Below the pieces are notes generated by a model. It saw nothing but the letters and a program-made list of their open reading frames with translations, did not search any database and was not told the origin of the DNA. Positions 1 to 13,383 of a stretch of 64,000 bases of DNA are shown here, piece after piece. A program made the position numbers and the translations under genes. The stretch is from assembly GCA_039720395.1 (NCBI GenBank), contig CM077834.1:2748607-2812606 (forward strand), written 5' to 3'. Within the stretch, counting starts at the first letter, position 1. Each line of letters opens with the position of its first letter. The stretch comes from Liquidambar formosana. Lineage: Eukaryota; Streptophyta; Magnoliopsida; Saxifragales; Altingiaceae.

Positions 1-336
1 AAAGTCCTCAATAATTAGTTTGCACTTCTTAAGGTTTCATGAAAAATATGAAAGGTTTTCATGAAAACCATCACTGATTTACTGGTTTTGATGAAAGACC
101 ATTATTACGTACTTGTGCTTTAGTAATTAATGGTAGAGATGTGAATAGGAAGGTTCATTGTAGGCTTGTAGCTTATCCATTTATGTAGATAGTAGCATCA
201 TATGCTTTGCATATATTTGTATTAGCAGATAATTGATTTTAATTCATCATCAATGAAAATTATTATGTTTATTGTTGATTGAATATATAATTTTATTGTT
301 TATTGAATATATAATATTAAGGTTGTAGGTAAGTAA

Positions 337-514
337 GGGGTGCAAGTTGGTTTGGGTTAACTCGAGGACCAAACCGATCCGAGTAATTTGGTCTGGTCTA
401 ATCGAAACAATATTTAGTCCAGTTTCGGTTTGAAATTTATAAGAACCGACCAATTCAGTTTGATCCATGATTTAGGGGGTTTTAGAACTAGACCGAACCA
501 AATTCCTGAGAATC

Positions 515-552
<38 letters not shown>

Positions 553-1041
553 TAGATATAGGAGGATGATCAGGTAAGCACGTGCTGATATAATTTATAT
601 CAACACCCGTATTAGGAGTTGTACCTTGTGCATTAGTGGAATATGAGGTACATTGGACCAATGCAAGGGGTGCTGATATGATATAACTTATATCAACACA
701 TGCTGATGGAAACGTAACCGTATATATATATATATATAGAGAGAGAGAATATATGTTAATATTAATATATTATACTTGTATATAACTATTATTCAATGAA
801 TAATAATACTTATTCATTGGATAATAAAACATATTCAATGAAGTTTTTACTTTTTACTAAAATATAAACTGAAAACCAGCTTATTCAATCTGTAGATTGA
901 ACGGAATCATTTTTTTTCGGTTCAGTCTAATCTGATTTTATGCCAAATTTGATTTGTTCCGATCTATTATTTAAAAAACTGAATTAGTTCGGTTCCATCT
1001 TGTTTTCCCTCCGCGGGGACCGCTGGACCGAGTTGCACCTG
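337..1041. repeat. possible non-autonomous DNA transposon
   Basis: The ends look like terminal inverted repeats: the left end begins GGGGTGCAAGTTGGTTTGGG, and the right end, read in reverse complement, begins AGGTGCAACTCGGTCC. The interior has sequence resembling repeats of CGGTTCGGTTT type near both ends, TA and CA microsatellites (about 518-552 and 720-740) and a small internal foldback around 575-705. I could not find a convincing target-site duplication. Class assignment is tentative. Confidence 0.35.
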
Positions 1042-1140
1042 GGCCACAAGGGGCATGACCCCCTCACGTCCTTTAAGGAATTTAATTATTATTGAATTAG
1101 CAAAGTATAGAAGACAAAGAAGAAAAGGGTAAGAGGACAG

Positions 1141-1815
1141 ACAAATGGTCTTCATATGATCCCGCAGATAATGAATGGTTAAAATGTACTTGTACCATCT
1201 AATGCACTAGAAAGAATCTTGAATAGAAATTGTGAGGTAGACAAATATTACCTACTTTTTACTCTTGATTGTCTTTAAATCAAATGTTCTACATGCAACC
1301 AATTCATGACAACGTTTGTTTGTCAACTCTAACATTCCATTTACTCTTTGTTTTTTGTTTTTTTTCTTCACAAAACATGTTTGACGGGCTATTTCATGCG
1401 TTTACTCTTTGTTTTTTGTTTTTTTTCTTCACAAAACGCGTTTGACGGGCTATTTCATAAAGCAAGGATTGGCTGATGGAATTTTATGATATCCACACAA
1501 AAAATAGGGTAACATGTCTTAAGTGGTCACAAACAAATGGTCTTCATATGGTGGGATCCCGCTGATAATGAATGGTTAAAATGTACATGGACCATCTAAT
1601 GCACTAGAAAGAATCTTGAGTAGAAATCGCGAGGTAGACAAATATTACATTCCGTTTACTCTTGATTGTCTTTAAATCAAATGTTTTACATGCAACCAAT
1701 TCATGGCAACGTTTATTTGACAACTTTTACATTCCTTTTACTCTTTGTTTTTTTTTTTTCACAAAACGCGTTTGACAGGCTATACCATGGAGCAAGGATT
1801 CGTTGATAGTTTGAA
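1141..1815. repeat. two tandem diverged copies of a ~300-base repeat
   Basis: The segment from 1141 (ACAAATGGTCTTCATATG) recurs at 1533 and again near 16156. Copies at 1141 and 16156 also contain an internal short duplication built on ACTCTTTGTTTTTTG and CGCGTTTGACGGGC. No coding potential is seen. The copies lead into the same foldback element at 1805 and 16495, so the block and the MITE were duplicated together. Confidence 0.75.
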
Positions 1816-2012
1816 AAAAATCATTACTATGATGGTATAATCCAAGCTATCCATATATAAAAAGCAATGGATGGCTCGAATCAAAAGCCTAAAAAAAAAA
1901 CCTAATCTAAGTTGTCCTGAGCAACTTTTAAGACTTTTGATCCAAGCCGTCCATTGCTTTTATGGACGGCTCGGATCACACCATCACAGTGATGGTTTTT
2001 TTTCAAACCATC
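1805..2012. mobile_element. foldback MITE, copy 1
   Basis: The left arm starts GATAGTTTGAAAAAAATC and the right arm, reverse-complemented, starts GATGGTTTGAAAAAAAACC. The two arms pair imperfectly over about 70 bases each around a loop of about 60 bases. A perfect inner palindrome lies near CCGTCCATTGCTTTTATGG. A second copy is at 16495-16695. No transposase is present, so it would be non-autonomous; the superfamily is unclear. Confidence 0.7.
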
Positions 2013-2080
2013 GCTTTGAGAGGTGATGGTGTCACATCCCAATTAACCACAGTCAGTAGTCCAACAAACCCAAAACTCCC

Positions 2081-3320
2081 TTATGTACAACATTTTATGT
2101 GTAGTACCAAAATATATTATCTTATGTAGCACTATGTTATGTGTATGGACCAAAACTCTTTCAATTCATTTAACAGATCTTTTTTTTTTTTTGTTTTTTT
2201 TTTTTGCTCATATGGATTGAGTCCTGCACGCTTTTGGAAATTCTCTTTAAGTAGTTTCCTCCTAGCAAAAGGTCCCAAATCGTCTCACCGTAATTTGCCG
2301 CAAATTTCTCACAATTGGGATACTTTTGGGTCTTGATAATGTGTTCATTAGCTGTTCGCTATTAGTGACAATTGATTACATTGACTCCACATAAGACACT
2401 CTTTTGCCGTCTTCACATTGAATAGTTGAATGGCTCAACCTAGCTTTCAATGACTTCAAAACCTGCCAAGTATAGCAAAATCGCAAACTTTTGGCCTTTC
2501 TTTTAAAGTCCCATCTTTTAATTAGCAGTCTTTTTAGCACTTTACAAGTCCTCAATAATTTTTGGAAGCTAGAGATGATGGATGTCTATTCTGGGACCAC
2601 TTGATAAAAATTTTTGTAAAGACCAAAGACTTTAAGGAAATACCTAACACGGACAGGTCTTCTTGGTTACCTCTTGTTAGAGTACGAAAAGGGTGATGAT
2701 TGGGAGTTCAAGACTGTTTGATTCTAAGATTGAGTTAAGATTGAAAAGCCAATTTTTTTGGGAGACTTAAAATCCAACGGTGTAAACTTGAGGCCCACAA
2801 TAGTAGGCTTGGATCCCCTCCAGTCTAACACCCTTCAGTTCTCTCCAGTATGTGGTTCGAGAAGAGACACGTTAGTTCAGGCTTATCAAATGGCTGCAAT
2901 CGTGCATGCCACGTTATCTAACTCAATCCTGTGCTGGAAAAGCTCAACATATGTTTGAATGTCATGAACAATAAATGAAATATCCAGGATTTTCAAGCTC
3001 ATAACATTTGTACGGAAAAAAATCCACAAAATACAGGGCAACATATTATTGAAAAAAAATAAAAAATAAAAAAGGCAATGCCCTTAATTAGAATAATCCT
3101 CGCTAATAGTTGTTGTAGGTCTAGAAAGGGGAGAAGAAAGCTGAAAACAATATGGACGGAATAAATCAAAATATATGTAAGACTTGATTATATTAATTTT
3201 CATTGAAGAAATAATTTTCAACATGTTAGAATGAGAGCATAGGTACATTAGTACGTCTTGCTGATCCCAACTACCTGATAGAAGGAAACAAGATTGGATT
3301 TTTTTTTAAATCGGTAAAAG
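2081..3320. other. gene-free repeat mosaic
   Basis: No supported gene. About 2440-2660 is a repeat whose other copies lie near 30,868-30,990 and 32,005-32,215 (shared core CAAGTATAGCAA...AAAGTCC). About 2940-3250 is shared with 15,420-15,730. Short open frames here are not conserved between the copies. Confidence 0.6.
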
Positions 3321-3326
3321 AAACTT

Positions 3327-3550
3327 GGCTCTAATTGGTTTGCAGATTTTATCAAAGAAAAAGATAAATAAATAAATAAAGAATTGTACTTCTCTTTATT
3401 TGGTTGCAATGAAAACTTGGAAAAAGAAGAAGAATTGGAATAATTTTGGCTTTATATGATTTTATCTTTTCCTGCCTTTCATTTCCTTTCCTCATTTTTT
3501 TTCCCTTTCTTTTTTCTTTTCTTGGTAGAATCCATGACCAAACAAAGGGT
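3327..3550. mobile_element. Tourist-like MITE (same family as 54.7-55.4 kb)
   Basis: Begins GGCTCTAATTGGTTTGCAG and ends with the complement of CCCTTTGTTTGG, matching the ends of the elements at 54,722-55,378 (GGCTCTATTTGG / CCCTCTATTTGG). The interior also matches (AATAATTTTGGCTTTATATG). The 3-bp target duplication has decayed here. Confidence 0.6.
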
Positions 3551-5125
3551 TACCATTACTCAAGGACCACTAATGGTCTTTCATTATTTTTTTTTTCTCT
3601 TTTTATATATATATATATATATATAGATATATTGTTTTTAATTTAGGAAAAATAATAATAATAAGCTCAAAATTACATAGTTTGGACATCCAAATACCTC
3701 ATAAATATATAACTTTTGTACAATTTTTTTCAAGAGTATGTGATAGGCTCCTCAAACCAAAATTGACACCATATAATGTGAATAGGCCATAAAATAAAAT
3801 TATGGCCTAGATTTTTGGAGTATGTGTGGTGTGCTTAGCAATTTATGTACTACTTCTCACTTCTTTGGGAAATGTTAGGAATCCAAGGAGTTGCATTGTG
3901 AACTTCTCATGCTTCCATGACATAACGAGACTGAATTTTCTCTTTCAATCATTAACGTTTAGATATGTAAACTCCAGGTTAGTTGTGGAAAAAATTGTAC
4001 TAGTCTCAGAACCACTCACTTAACATCATAGTCCACCGTTCCATCTTTAATTGATTTGGGACCACTTGACCACTATTTTGGGCGCTTCATTTAACCAGGA
4101 CAACATAGCTAGTTTTTGGAATGGAAGCATAGCTAGTCATAGTGATGTAGGACAAGTCATCCCAGACCTATCGCCTTAGCCATTGTCCGTTGCTAATCAT
4201 CAAAAGTCCTTGCAAAAACTACGCAAATTTAGTTTACCTGAAGCAAATTTAGTTAGAATTAGAAAAATCGCACCAGGAAAAACCAGAAAAGTCGCACACG
4301 GGCCAAATCAGCCCCTAGCATGTCTTTGTTCATGGCTCCCACAGGTCCCTAATTTCCATACTAGCACTGGTTCTCACTATAGGGTCTTGGAAGTCCAATT
4401 CATCCACTTATTGCGGGTCCAATACTGTCTAGTGTGAGTCCAGATCTTCTATCCTCAATTTGTGTCCCTTTCTTCTGTCACCCCAATAATCTTTTTCTGT
4501 ATATCCAAATTAATTCTCCAACTTAACGGAAGAAGTGTATCATCAAAACCATCATTTGTTTATCTAAAGAATACAACAATAACGAAAAATGAAATCTTCC
4601 CTAAAAAAACTCAGGGGAAACAAATCAAACAATTTGACGCTGGCAAACTATAACGACTCCTTTCGTCTCCCTCTCTCTTATCAGTTTCCTCTCCCAAAGG
4701 AACTTCACAGCTCCACTATTATTTTATTTACTCTGTTTTTTTTTTTTTTTTTTTCCAGACATCTGATGAACATAAAGGAAGAAATCTTTCTATTAATAAT
4801 TTAATACATGTATTGTGATTGATAGAGGAAACATGAATATCTTTTCTGTAAAATTCAAACAATGGTTTGAGATGGAGATTTTCTATTTTTATTGTTTATT
4901 ATGTTTTAAATAAATTCAAACAATGGTTTCACGGTGGGTTTACTCCATTAATCTCTATATGGTGTTAATTTCTGTTTTGACGTCGTTCAAACTACAAAAA
5001 AAAAAGGGTTATAAATAATGTACTCTTACCAAGATTCTTATTTTTTAAATGTCTTCATTCAAAACTATATAAAGGGTATTAGAATGTCCATTGGAACTTC
5101 AATTCATTTGCCATATTGATTATAA
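3551..5125. repeat. decayed RLP 5'-flank copy in gene-free DNA
   Basis: The segment 3950-4060 resembles the proximal promoter region of the RLP gene (around 21,050-21,135). The signature GCATGTCTTTGTTCATGGCT lies at 4318. Compared with the copy at 18,230-18,300, about 170 bases are inserted before the signature (about 4140-4315). No LRR coding sequence follows. The remainder is AT-rich with no supported gene. Confidence 0.55.
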
Positions 5126-5270
5126 AAACTTATATACGTTTATTGATAAATTGGTATTGACTAATCAAGAAATATTACTCACACCAACTCACGTAGCAGA
5201 TGAGATGGTGTCATATAATTTGTTTATTTTTTGATTAGTCAATACCACATTAGTACTTAACGTAAGTTGG
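5126..5270. mobile_element. small foldback element, copy 1
   Basis: Arms GGTATTGACTAATCAAGAAA and, reverse-complemented on the right, GGTATTGACTAATCAAAAAA; pairing extends outward to AACTTA(C/T). A second copy sits at 15863-16006, and flanking sequence on both sides is shared, so the copies arose by segmental duplication as well as any transposition. Confidence 0.55.
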
Positions 5271-7850
5271 TGTAAGAAGTTAGTGCACAAGGGCAGAGCT
5301 AGCGCAAAGTTTAACGGGAAATGAGGTTTGGATCTCAAATTTTCATAGGGGTTAATAGATAAAGTCTGGGGGATTTTTATGATATCCTCACAAAAAATAA
5401 TCACATTTTTAGTAACATCAAGTCACATTTTGTGGTAAATAATCATATTTTTAGTAGCATCAAGTCACATTTTGTGGTAAGTAGTCATATTTGTGGTCCA
5501 TTTGAGTACAGTAGCCCCAAGGTATCATAGAATTTCTCTAAAGTCTAATGGGACATTTGTGCTAGAATAGCACTGTTTGATTAAATTTTGGTTTGTTTGT
5601 TTTTTTTTTTTTTTCAAAAGGGAGAAAAGGAGTAAGAGAGATGTAAACTTTAGGCCAATTGTATTACTGGATTCAAATTTTATTTCGTCAATTCACTTTG
5701 ACGTGTCAATTACGAGTTCTTAAAACTCAATTCAAGTTTGACTTGTCAATTACAAACTCTTAACCTTTTTAGATATGTGAACTTCAAGTCAGTTGTGGAA
5801 AAAATTGTACTAGTTTCAGAACCACTCACTTAACATCAAAGTCCACCGTTCCATCTTTAATTGATTTGGGACCACTTGACCACTTGATTTGGGACCACTG
5901 TACAGAGAAATGGAAGCTAGAGAGATTTACAGATGGGCAAGGTGAACACTGAACAAAGAAATGGAAGAGAGATTGACGTACGTACAGTTGGGTTTGTAAG
6001 TTTGTTATGCCGGAAAGTGTAAGGTGTCCATTTATATGGGAGAGGTACGTCTATAATAAATTAATGCTATTTACTGCTATGCAGTGGAACTATTAAACAG
6101 TTACTGTATGGGTTGCATACTATAAATATACGTATAAGATTGATGGGTGGATTCAAATTGCCCAACCAGTTGAGCCCGATTTCATTTGGGTTTAAAGTTA
6201 GGGAGAAACATTGAGCCAAATTTCTTAAAGTCAAATCAAAGTTTGACCCTCAGCTTGGGCCAAATTTCTAACTCTGCCACTAGTTAAGCCATAGAGCATA
6301 GTTAAATCTCCTCCCCACCCACACAACTTGCACCCTTACATATAATTCAGAAGAGTTGTTTCGGATTTCATGATATACAAAACTGAATGATATTATTATT
6401 CCTACCAAACCCTATTTTCCTGAATTTATTGTATTATTAATTTGGTAAAGTACGTCAAACATTCACTGTATTTATAGTTTTATACTGAACCATGGATTAC
6501 TAACCATGATACGGATCGTAAGACTTGAAACATCCCCGTCGACCGGCCCTGGCTTCCTGATCGGCCCCCTCACCACCACTTGGCTGAATCAATCCCTAAC
6601 GGTCCATTTGGTTACGTTGTGTAAGTGAAAATTAACCAATTATATTGTATTTTTTAATTTATATTAACTACATAAATTCATCATCTTGAATGAAATTATT
6701 CATGAAATTAATGATACCTATCATCACAAATGAGAAAGGGAATTTAAAAAAAAAAATGGCATTTTGATAAATTTATTGAGTCGATCCAATAACATCAACT
6801 ATGGTGTTGATGTAAGAATTCAAAATAGCATTTTTTGAAGTTCTATATCTGATCCTAAAACATCAATTTTGGTGATGAATTAAATTTTTTTAAATAATTC
6901 CATTCAAGATCGATGATGATTTGGTACCTCCCAATGTACCAAACCAAAAAAAAAAAAAAAAAAAAAAAAAACACTATCATTGTTTAATTTTTATTTAAAT
7001 GAAGTATGTACCCATTTGTATGAAAAAATATAATTGTTCTTCTTAGGACATCAATTTTTATTTAATTTTTATTTAAATGAATTATATACCCATTTGTATG
7101 AGATAAAGCTTTGAAGGATCTATTAAAAAGTTATGGGATGTGGTGTGAGTTACTTTATTATTCATTTTAGCCATTAATTTTATATCTCTTTATCAAAAAA
7201 ATAAATGAATAAATAAATAAATAATACGTTAACATTTTTTTTTTTTTGAGCTGAAGATTTTTACAAATTAGAGAAAAACATGAAGGTGTTTGGTTTGTTT
7301 AGCAAAACAACAAATGTGAGATTAATTATGTAGAATTATATTGTTTAAATGTTCAAACAATAAGTATCTAACGGTAATCTATGTATTTTTGAAAAAAATA
7401 TAAACATGACATAAGCCAATTTGGATGGAATTATTAATGATGGCTAGCTTGAGGGGGTGTCACTGTAGTTTATTTTGTAAATAAGTGCTGTCAGTGTAAT
7501 TTCAAAAACAAGAGGGGGTGTATCTGTAATTACCAGATACTAGAGGGGTGTAAGTGGTTCTTTAGTAATGGTAGAGATGTGAAAAGATTCCTACATCAAA
7601 CATTTTCATTCATTCATCCTAATTCGGACTAGTCGCTCATGGAATCCAGAAATATCCGTCTTTTTAGATTTTTAAGACATAAGTGATCTCAAATTGATCT
7701 AGAACCAATAATTTTAGTCAAGTCTTTCATCCGTTTACATGGGTCCCTGATGCCACATTTATGTGGAAAAAGAGTGATGATTAAGACTGAGTCTGGGTTT
7801 GGCATGGAAGCATGAGAAGTTTTCAATGCAACCTTTTGGATTTGTATAAA
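5271..7850. other. gene-free AT-rich stretch with an RLP-flank copy
   Basis: About 5700-5890 is another copy of the RLP proximal flank (TTGACTTGTCAATTAC ... GTCAGTTGTGG). It serves as the uninterrupted counterpart of the SINE-like insertion at 18,028. About 6600-6930 has weak Tourist-like ends, and 6942-6971 is an A tract. Nothing else recognised. Confidence 0.5.
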
Positions 7851-7935
7851 GCATGTTTCTATTCATGGGTCCCACAGAGTCCCTTATTTCCATAGTTTCT
7901 GTTCATGGGTCCCACAGAGTCCCCTATTTCCACAA
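7851..7935. repeat. short tandem duplication in the flank signature
   Basis: The stretch TTCATGGGTCCCACAGAGTC occurs twice about 42 bases apart, followed each time by CCTATTTCCA or CTTATTTCCA. This is the RLP-flank signature, duplicated locally. Confidence 0.75.
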
Positions 7936-8028
7936 CCGCCATGTCTTCTCGTTAAAGGCTCCCACATTAATTGGATTTGCAATATTGGTTGGTTATATGT
8001 TTCATGCTCTATTCGTTAAATGCTCTCC

Positions 8029-8522
8029 CAAGTAGAAATCGGTCATCATCGGCATGGGCCTGTGAAAAACTGGTTCAATAGCGCAACTTGATTGAATTGA
8101 GTTGGTCGAGTCTTCATCGTCATTTATCATGAAAGATATATGCATGGTGATCTGTCCTAGCGATGGCAATCTTTATCTATATGAGCTGTCATTTATAATT
8201 CTTAGTAGCTATATATCATTTTCCTAGGGGTGGACATATGTATAAGTTTTTTATTTTCTACGTACCATGGTGGCGCATCAAACAAAATTACAGTAGGAAT
8301 TGGTCATAAATCTCTCTCAAGTAGGAATCGGTCATCATCTACATGGGCCTATGAAAAACAGGTTCAATAGCGCAACTTGATTGAATTGAGTTGGTCAAGT
8401 CTTCATCGTCATTTATCATGAAAGATATATGCATGGTGATCTGTCCTGGCGATGGCAATATTTATCTATATGAGCTGCCATTTATAATTCTTAGTAGCTA
8501 TATAACATTTTCCTAGGGGTGG
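8029..8522. repeat. recent tandem duplication of ~205 bases
   Basis: 8029-8233 and 8318-8522 are near-identical over about 205 bases, offset 289. Both begin CAAGTAG and end TTTTCCTAGGGGTGG. They differ at only about ten visible positions, so this duplication is younger than the other repeats here. No gene in it. Confidence 0.9.
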
Positions 8523-9059
8523 TAATTCTTAGTAGCTATATATCATCTCATCCCACAGATGAGATGGTGTCAGATATTTTTTTATTTTTTTATTTTAATT
8601 TGTCAACTATCACATCAGATATTTTTCATTTTTTATTTTTATTTTTATTTTAATTTCTCAACTATCACATTATCATTTAATCAGGTGAAATGAGATGGTG
8701 TCAGATGGGGTCTAGTGGCCCCAAATCAATTAATATAGAGAGTTGGAACATATAACATTATGTAGTATTTCAATTGAATTCGTTTGCGCTTTGTTTAATT
8801 TTACCAGAGTAATAGTAGAGGTGTGAAAAACACCTGCATCAAACACTTACACGGGGGAGACCATTTCGGGTCCATCGTTTAATCTAAGATGATGATATGA
8901 TTAGGTATTTCAAAGTAGAACCATTATTATGATAGGTTTGAAAGCACAGTATGAAAAAAAGAAACTATGCCTATGGCCACATTTCATGGGGGCTATTGTC
9001 AATATGTGGAAACTAATTGAAGCCACATACTAATCACAACAGAAAAAGAAAGAAGAAAT

Positions 9060-12000
9060 TATGCCGAAATCATTTCATATCGAAATTTCCCGCAAATTTC
9101 TCACAAGTGGGACATTCTTGGGTCTTGGTCATGTGTTCCTTAGCTGTTCACTTTCATTGAGACGTGATAGTTTGGCCCATTTCTTATTCCACACAAAACC
9201 CTCTTTTCAAAAACGTGTAGCACATTTTAGCTTATTTTACTATCTTATCTTATTTATTTATTTATATATTTTTAAGTCATGTTGTATTTTGAAGCAATGG
9301 AAACTCTACTTAAGCCTTTTTGAGTTCACAAGCAGGCTCAGTAATCTTTTGACAAATTATTATAGTTTGGAGCAATGAATATGTAGTAACAATTGCAAAA
9401 TTGAATGGATTCACGCACAGGCCGATTATAGTGGTACATGCGGAAATAAGATCGATGAAATCGCTTGCAAGTTTCAAAAAAATAATCTCTTCCGAGAACT
9501 AAAGCCAAATACTGGTAGCTAAAATAATTAGTAGTCGGCCCATCTTAATTCCCTAATTCACCTAATTTTTTTTTGAATTATAAGCTCAATTAATTAATTA
9601 CATTAGTTGTATGACCAGATTATCCAACATTTCATCAGTTCTATATAATAAGAGACACCCAGGTGAAAAAATGGAGCAAACTATATAGAAAATTTTGAGA
9701 TTTAAAAGCAATTGGGACCCACATTGGACTATTTGGCATGGAAGCAGGGAAGCTTGAGAAGTCCTCCACGCAACTTCTTGGATTGCTAGCATGTCTCTAA
9801 TCATGGCTCCCACATGGTTCCTTATTTCTACATCCATCATCTCGTCACAATTCTTGGATGGCTCCATTCAGCCCATCAAGACCATATATATTGCACTGCT
9901 TTATTTACGTACGTTCTATGGTATCATTTGCAGTTTGACGCGTCAATTACAGGCTATAGAATTTCTTGGATGGCTGGCTCTATACAGGACCACATGGAAA
10001 CTTTTGAGATATGATTGGTAGTATAATGTACTATTTTATTTACGTTTTATACTTTTATGGTATCAATTGAGAAATTATTCCATATAATTGTTATATCATG
10101 CATATAGCCTGATGACCTGGTATAATCAAACCATTACAATCATGCCAAGTACCATTGTGGATATGTGCTAAGAAAATGGTTGGATATTAGGAACCAGAAC
10201 TACCTTTGAACCATGATACATGACATGATTGTATTAGATGGTTATACCACACACGTCATCATGCCATGTGATATAACGGTTATACAGAATAATTTATCTT
10301 ATCAATTCTAGTTTGACATGTCAATTACGGGTTGTTGAAACTTTTTTGATATGTGGATTCTAAGTCACTAGTTGAAAGAAATGAACAAAACCCTCAACAC
10401 CACACATGTAGGTAGCACACATCTTGGAACAAAGTAACCAACCAACCAATCAATTTTTGGTAAATTTCTTTCTTCTAATATTTGGAGTAGTAATTTTGGT
10501 TAAATTTACTAAAGTTATTTTTTCAATAGATTTTTATGTACAACTATTTAGAAGGAATCCTCAATTTGCCTCAAAAAACATGGGAAGTCCTCAATGAGAC
10601 TTCTCCTTAGCAAGTCTCACCTGCTTCATGGTTCCCACTTCCCATAGTGTGATTGTCGATCCCCAATATTTCCACACTTCGTTATCTTTGTTGCATTCAC
10701 CCTCAAAGACTAAATTGTGTCTTGCGACCCTATGGTGAATTGGATATGAAATGGTTGGTGACATATTGCATTTGTGTGTCCACATCCTACGACGACCTTA
10801 ATTTTCATTTACACATGTCAATGACGGGCTCTTGAAAGTCTTTAGTGGTTATTACTTTTTTCACATATTGCATTGGTGTGTCCATACTGACATGATCAAC
10901 CTTCTAGTGGTTATTACTTTTTTCCCTTGCAATTAATTGAAAACATAATTTTTACAAAAAAACAAAAAAAAAAATCTTATTCAAAAATATTATTCATTCT
11001 GAGCTATATGTACGGCAATTGACGTCCACGAATTGGTCGGGATTTCAGAATATATATATTTTATCTGTCTCAATTTTTTTGCTTTATTTTGACCTAGTAT
11101 AAATATTTAGGCAATGCACATTTAAAATGTTATCATGTCATTCGATTAATTTAGTGTTTCTATTATACCCTATAGTGAAACAATGTTACTTGACGTCATA
11201 GGTGACATAATTATTGGAACCCTTATATTTTCTCCATAATTTTAAAGAAGTCAATTATTTGTTTAATGGGAATTTCTACTTCGGATCCGAGAAAAAAATG
11301 GGAGCATTGATGGCATCCTCTCTTCTAGAAGAGTCTAACCTCCAAATTAAGAGGAAAACAGAACAGATAACAGAGATTGGACTAGAACGACAACGTTTTC
11401 ATATCAATTAAATTCACACATTGATTGAGGAGACTTAAAGTCCTTGACTTGTTTGGTCTAGGCATCTAGCAAGATCGATTGGAATTTTCTTGGATTGATT
11501 TTGGACGACTTAGATGTGTAAAAATACTTGATGCTAGCTTGATGGAACGTACATTTGGACTGTCACAAGTCTAGCACGCACTAGTTGAATCAGAGCACTC
11601 TGAACTTCAAATGTGCGCTATCAATTACAATCCTAGATTTCGACACGTACGCGTCATCTTGATCCTCATCATGTAAATGAAAAACTCCTTCCTTAGTTAA
11701 CAAAATATGGCATGGTTGGCTATGTATTTCATGCTAAATTGATGTTATATGGCGTCGATTCTAGTTTGAGGCACCAATTACAGAGTCATGATTAGAATTG
11801 TACAAAGTCCATTTATAAGGCATTTGGATGTCAGTTGGAAATTGAATTAGTTCAACATATTGAGCTAGCTAGCACAAATTTCATAATTAGTTCATTTGTA
11901 GCTTCTACATCAAACACTTTCATTCATCCTCCTATCAACTGGTCAGTTACAGATTCCAAATGAATCCATCTTTTAAAATTGTTCAGACATGAGTTGGTAA

Positions 12001-13020
12001 ATTAGCTCGACATATTGACCAGACATGAGTTACATTCTCAACAATTAATCAAAGACTTTAACGCAAAGCTCAGATATTGCTGGTAATATTTTTCGTCCTC
12101 TTACTCAGTCTTCCATGCCACATTTTTTTATGGAAAAAGAGTTAGTCATCTTAGTATGGCATGGAATTAAGCATGAGAAGTCTTCAACGTAAACTTCTTG
12201 GATTTTGAGCATGTCTTTGTTAATGGCTCCCAAATATAGGAGTCCCCTATATATTTCCATGCCCATCACCTCTTCCCATTCACCCTCAAAGACTAAATTG
12301 CGTCTTGCGAACCTCTGGTGAATTGGATATAAAATGGTTGGTGACATATTGCATTGGTGTGTCCACATCCTATGACGACCTCAATTTTCATTTAGATGTG
12401 TCAATGACAGGCTCTTGAAAGTCTTTAGTGGTTATTACTTTTTTTACGTATTGCATTGGTGTGTCCATACTGACATGATCATCCTTCTAGTGGTCATTAC
12501 ATTTTTCCCATGCAATTAATTGAAAATATAATTAAAAAAAAAAATCTTATTCTAAAATATTGTTCATTCTGAGCTATATGTAACACAATTGATGTCCACT
12601 AATTGGTCGGGGGTTTCAGAATATATATATTTTATCCGTCTCAATTTGTTTGCTTTATTTTGACCAAGTACAAATATTTAGGCAATGCACATTCAAAATT
12701 TTATCATGTCATTCAATTTATTTAGTGTTTCTATTATACCCTATTGTGAAATAATGTTACTTGACATCATAGGTGATATAATTATTAATACGCTAATATT
12801 TTCTCCATAATTTTAAAGGAGTTAATTATTTGTTCAATGGGAATTTCTACTTTTGAACCGAGAAGAACTAAGAAAAAAGTGGGAGCATTGATGGCATCCT
12901 CTCTTCTAGGAGAGGCAAAACTCCAAATTAAGAGAGGTAAACAAAAGAGATAACAGAGAATGGACTAGAACGACAACGTTTTCATATCAGTCAAATCCGC
13001 ACATTGATTGAGGAGACTTA
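9060..13020. repeat. RLP intergenic unit without its coding region
   Basis: 9060-10560 matches 29,755-31,300 (RLP downstream flank). 9700-12,270 follows the same order of blocks as 18,540-20,870, the DNA directly upstream of the RLP gene. Flank signatures sit at 9789, about 10,611 and 12,209. Where the RLP core promoter and start codon should follow (after about 12,270), the sequence instead jumps into another upstream block that ends at about 13,020. No LRR codons were found. Confidence 0.7.
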
Positions 13021-13115
13021 GGGTCACCCAGACACCTCACCACACATGAAACAGAGGAAGGCAACTCTGTAACCCTCCATGGCTGCATCCCTCTTACTCT
13101 ACAGTAAAAATAATA

Positions 13116-13383
13116 CTCTCTAGCTTCGTTCTTAATTGGCTTTTCCCTTTGAAAAACACGTTTTTTTTAAGAAAACACTTTTCAATGCTCTCACATCAAT
13201 ATTAATGTGTTAACATTCCAATTATACCCTTAAGTGCACAAAATATTGGAAAATTTTAAAACACTTATGAGAAGTGGTATTTTAGGAAGTCAACAAAAAA
13301 AAGTTTCTAAATTTTTGAACTAGACAATAATTTTAGAACATCCCAAAAAGGAAAGGTAGACAATAAAATAGAAACAGAGGGAG
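13116..13383. mobile_element. Stowaway-like MITE
   Basis: 268 bases flanked by TA on both sides (13114-13115 and 13384-13385). Left end CTCTCTAGCTTCGTTC and right end, reverse-complemented, CTCCCTCTGTTTCTATTTTA fit the CTCCCTC-type termini of plant Stowaway (Tc1/mariner) elements. No transposase. Confidence 0.6.

Noticed and set aside
9061..9378. 105-codon frame in repeat DNA
   Set aside because: The related sequences at 2290 and 29,755 do not preserve the frame.
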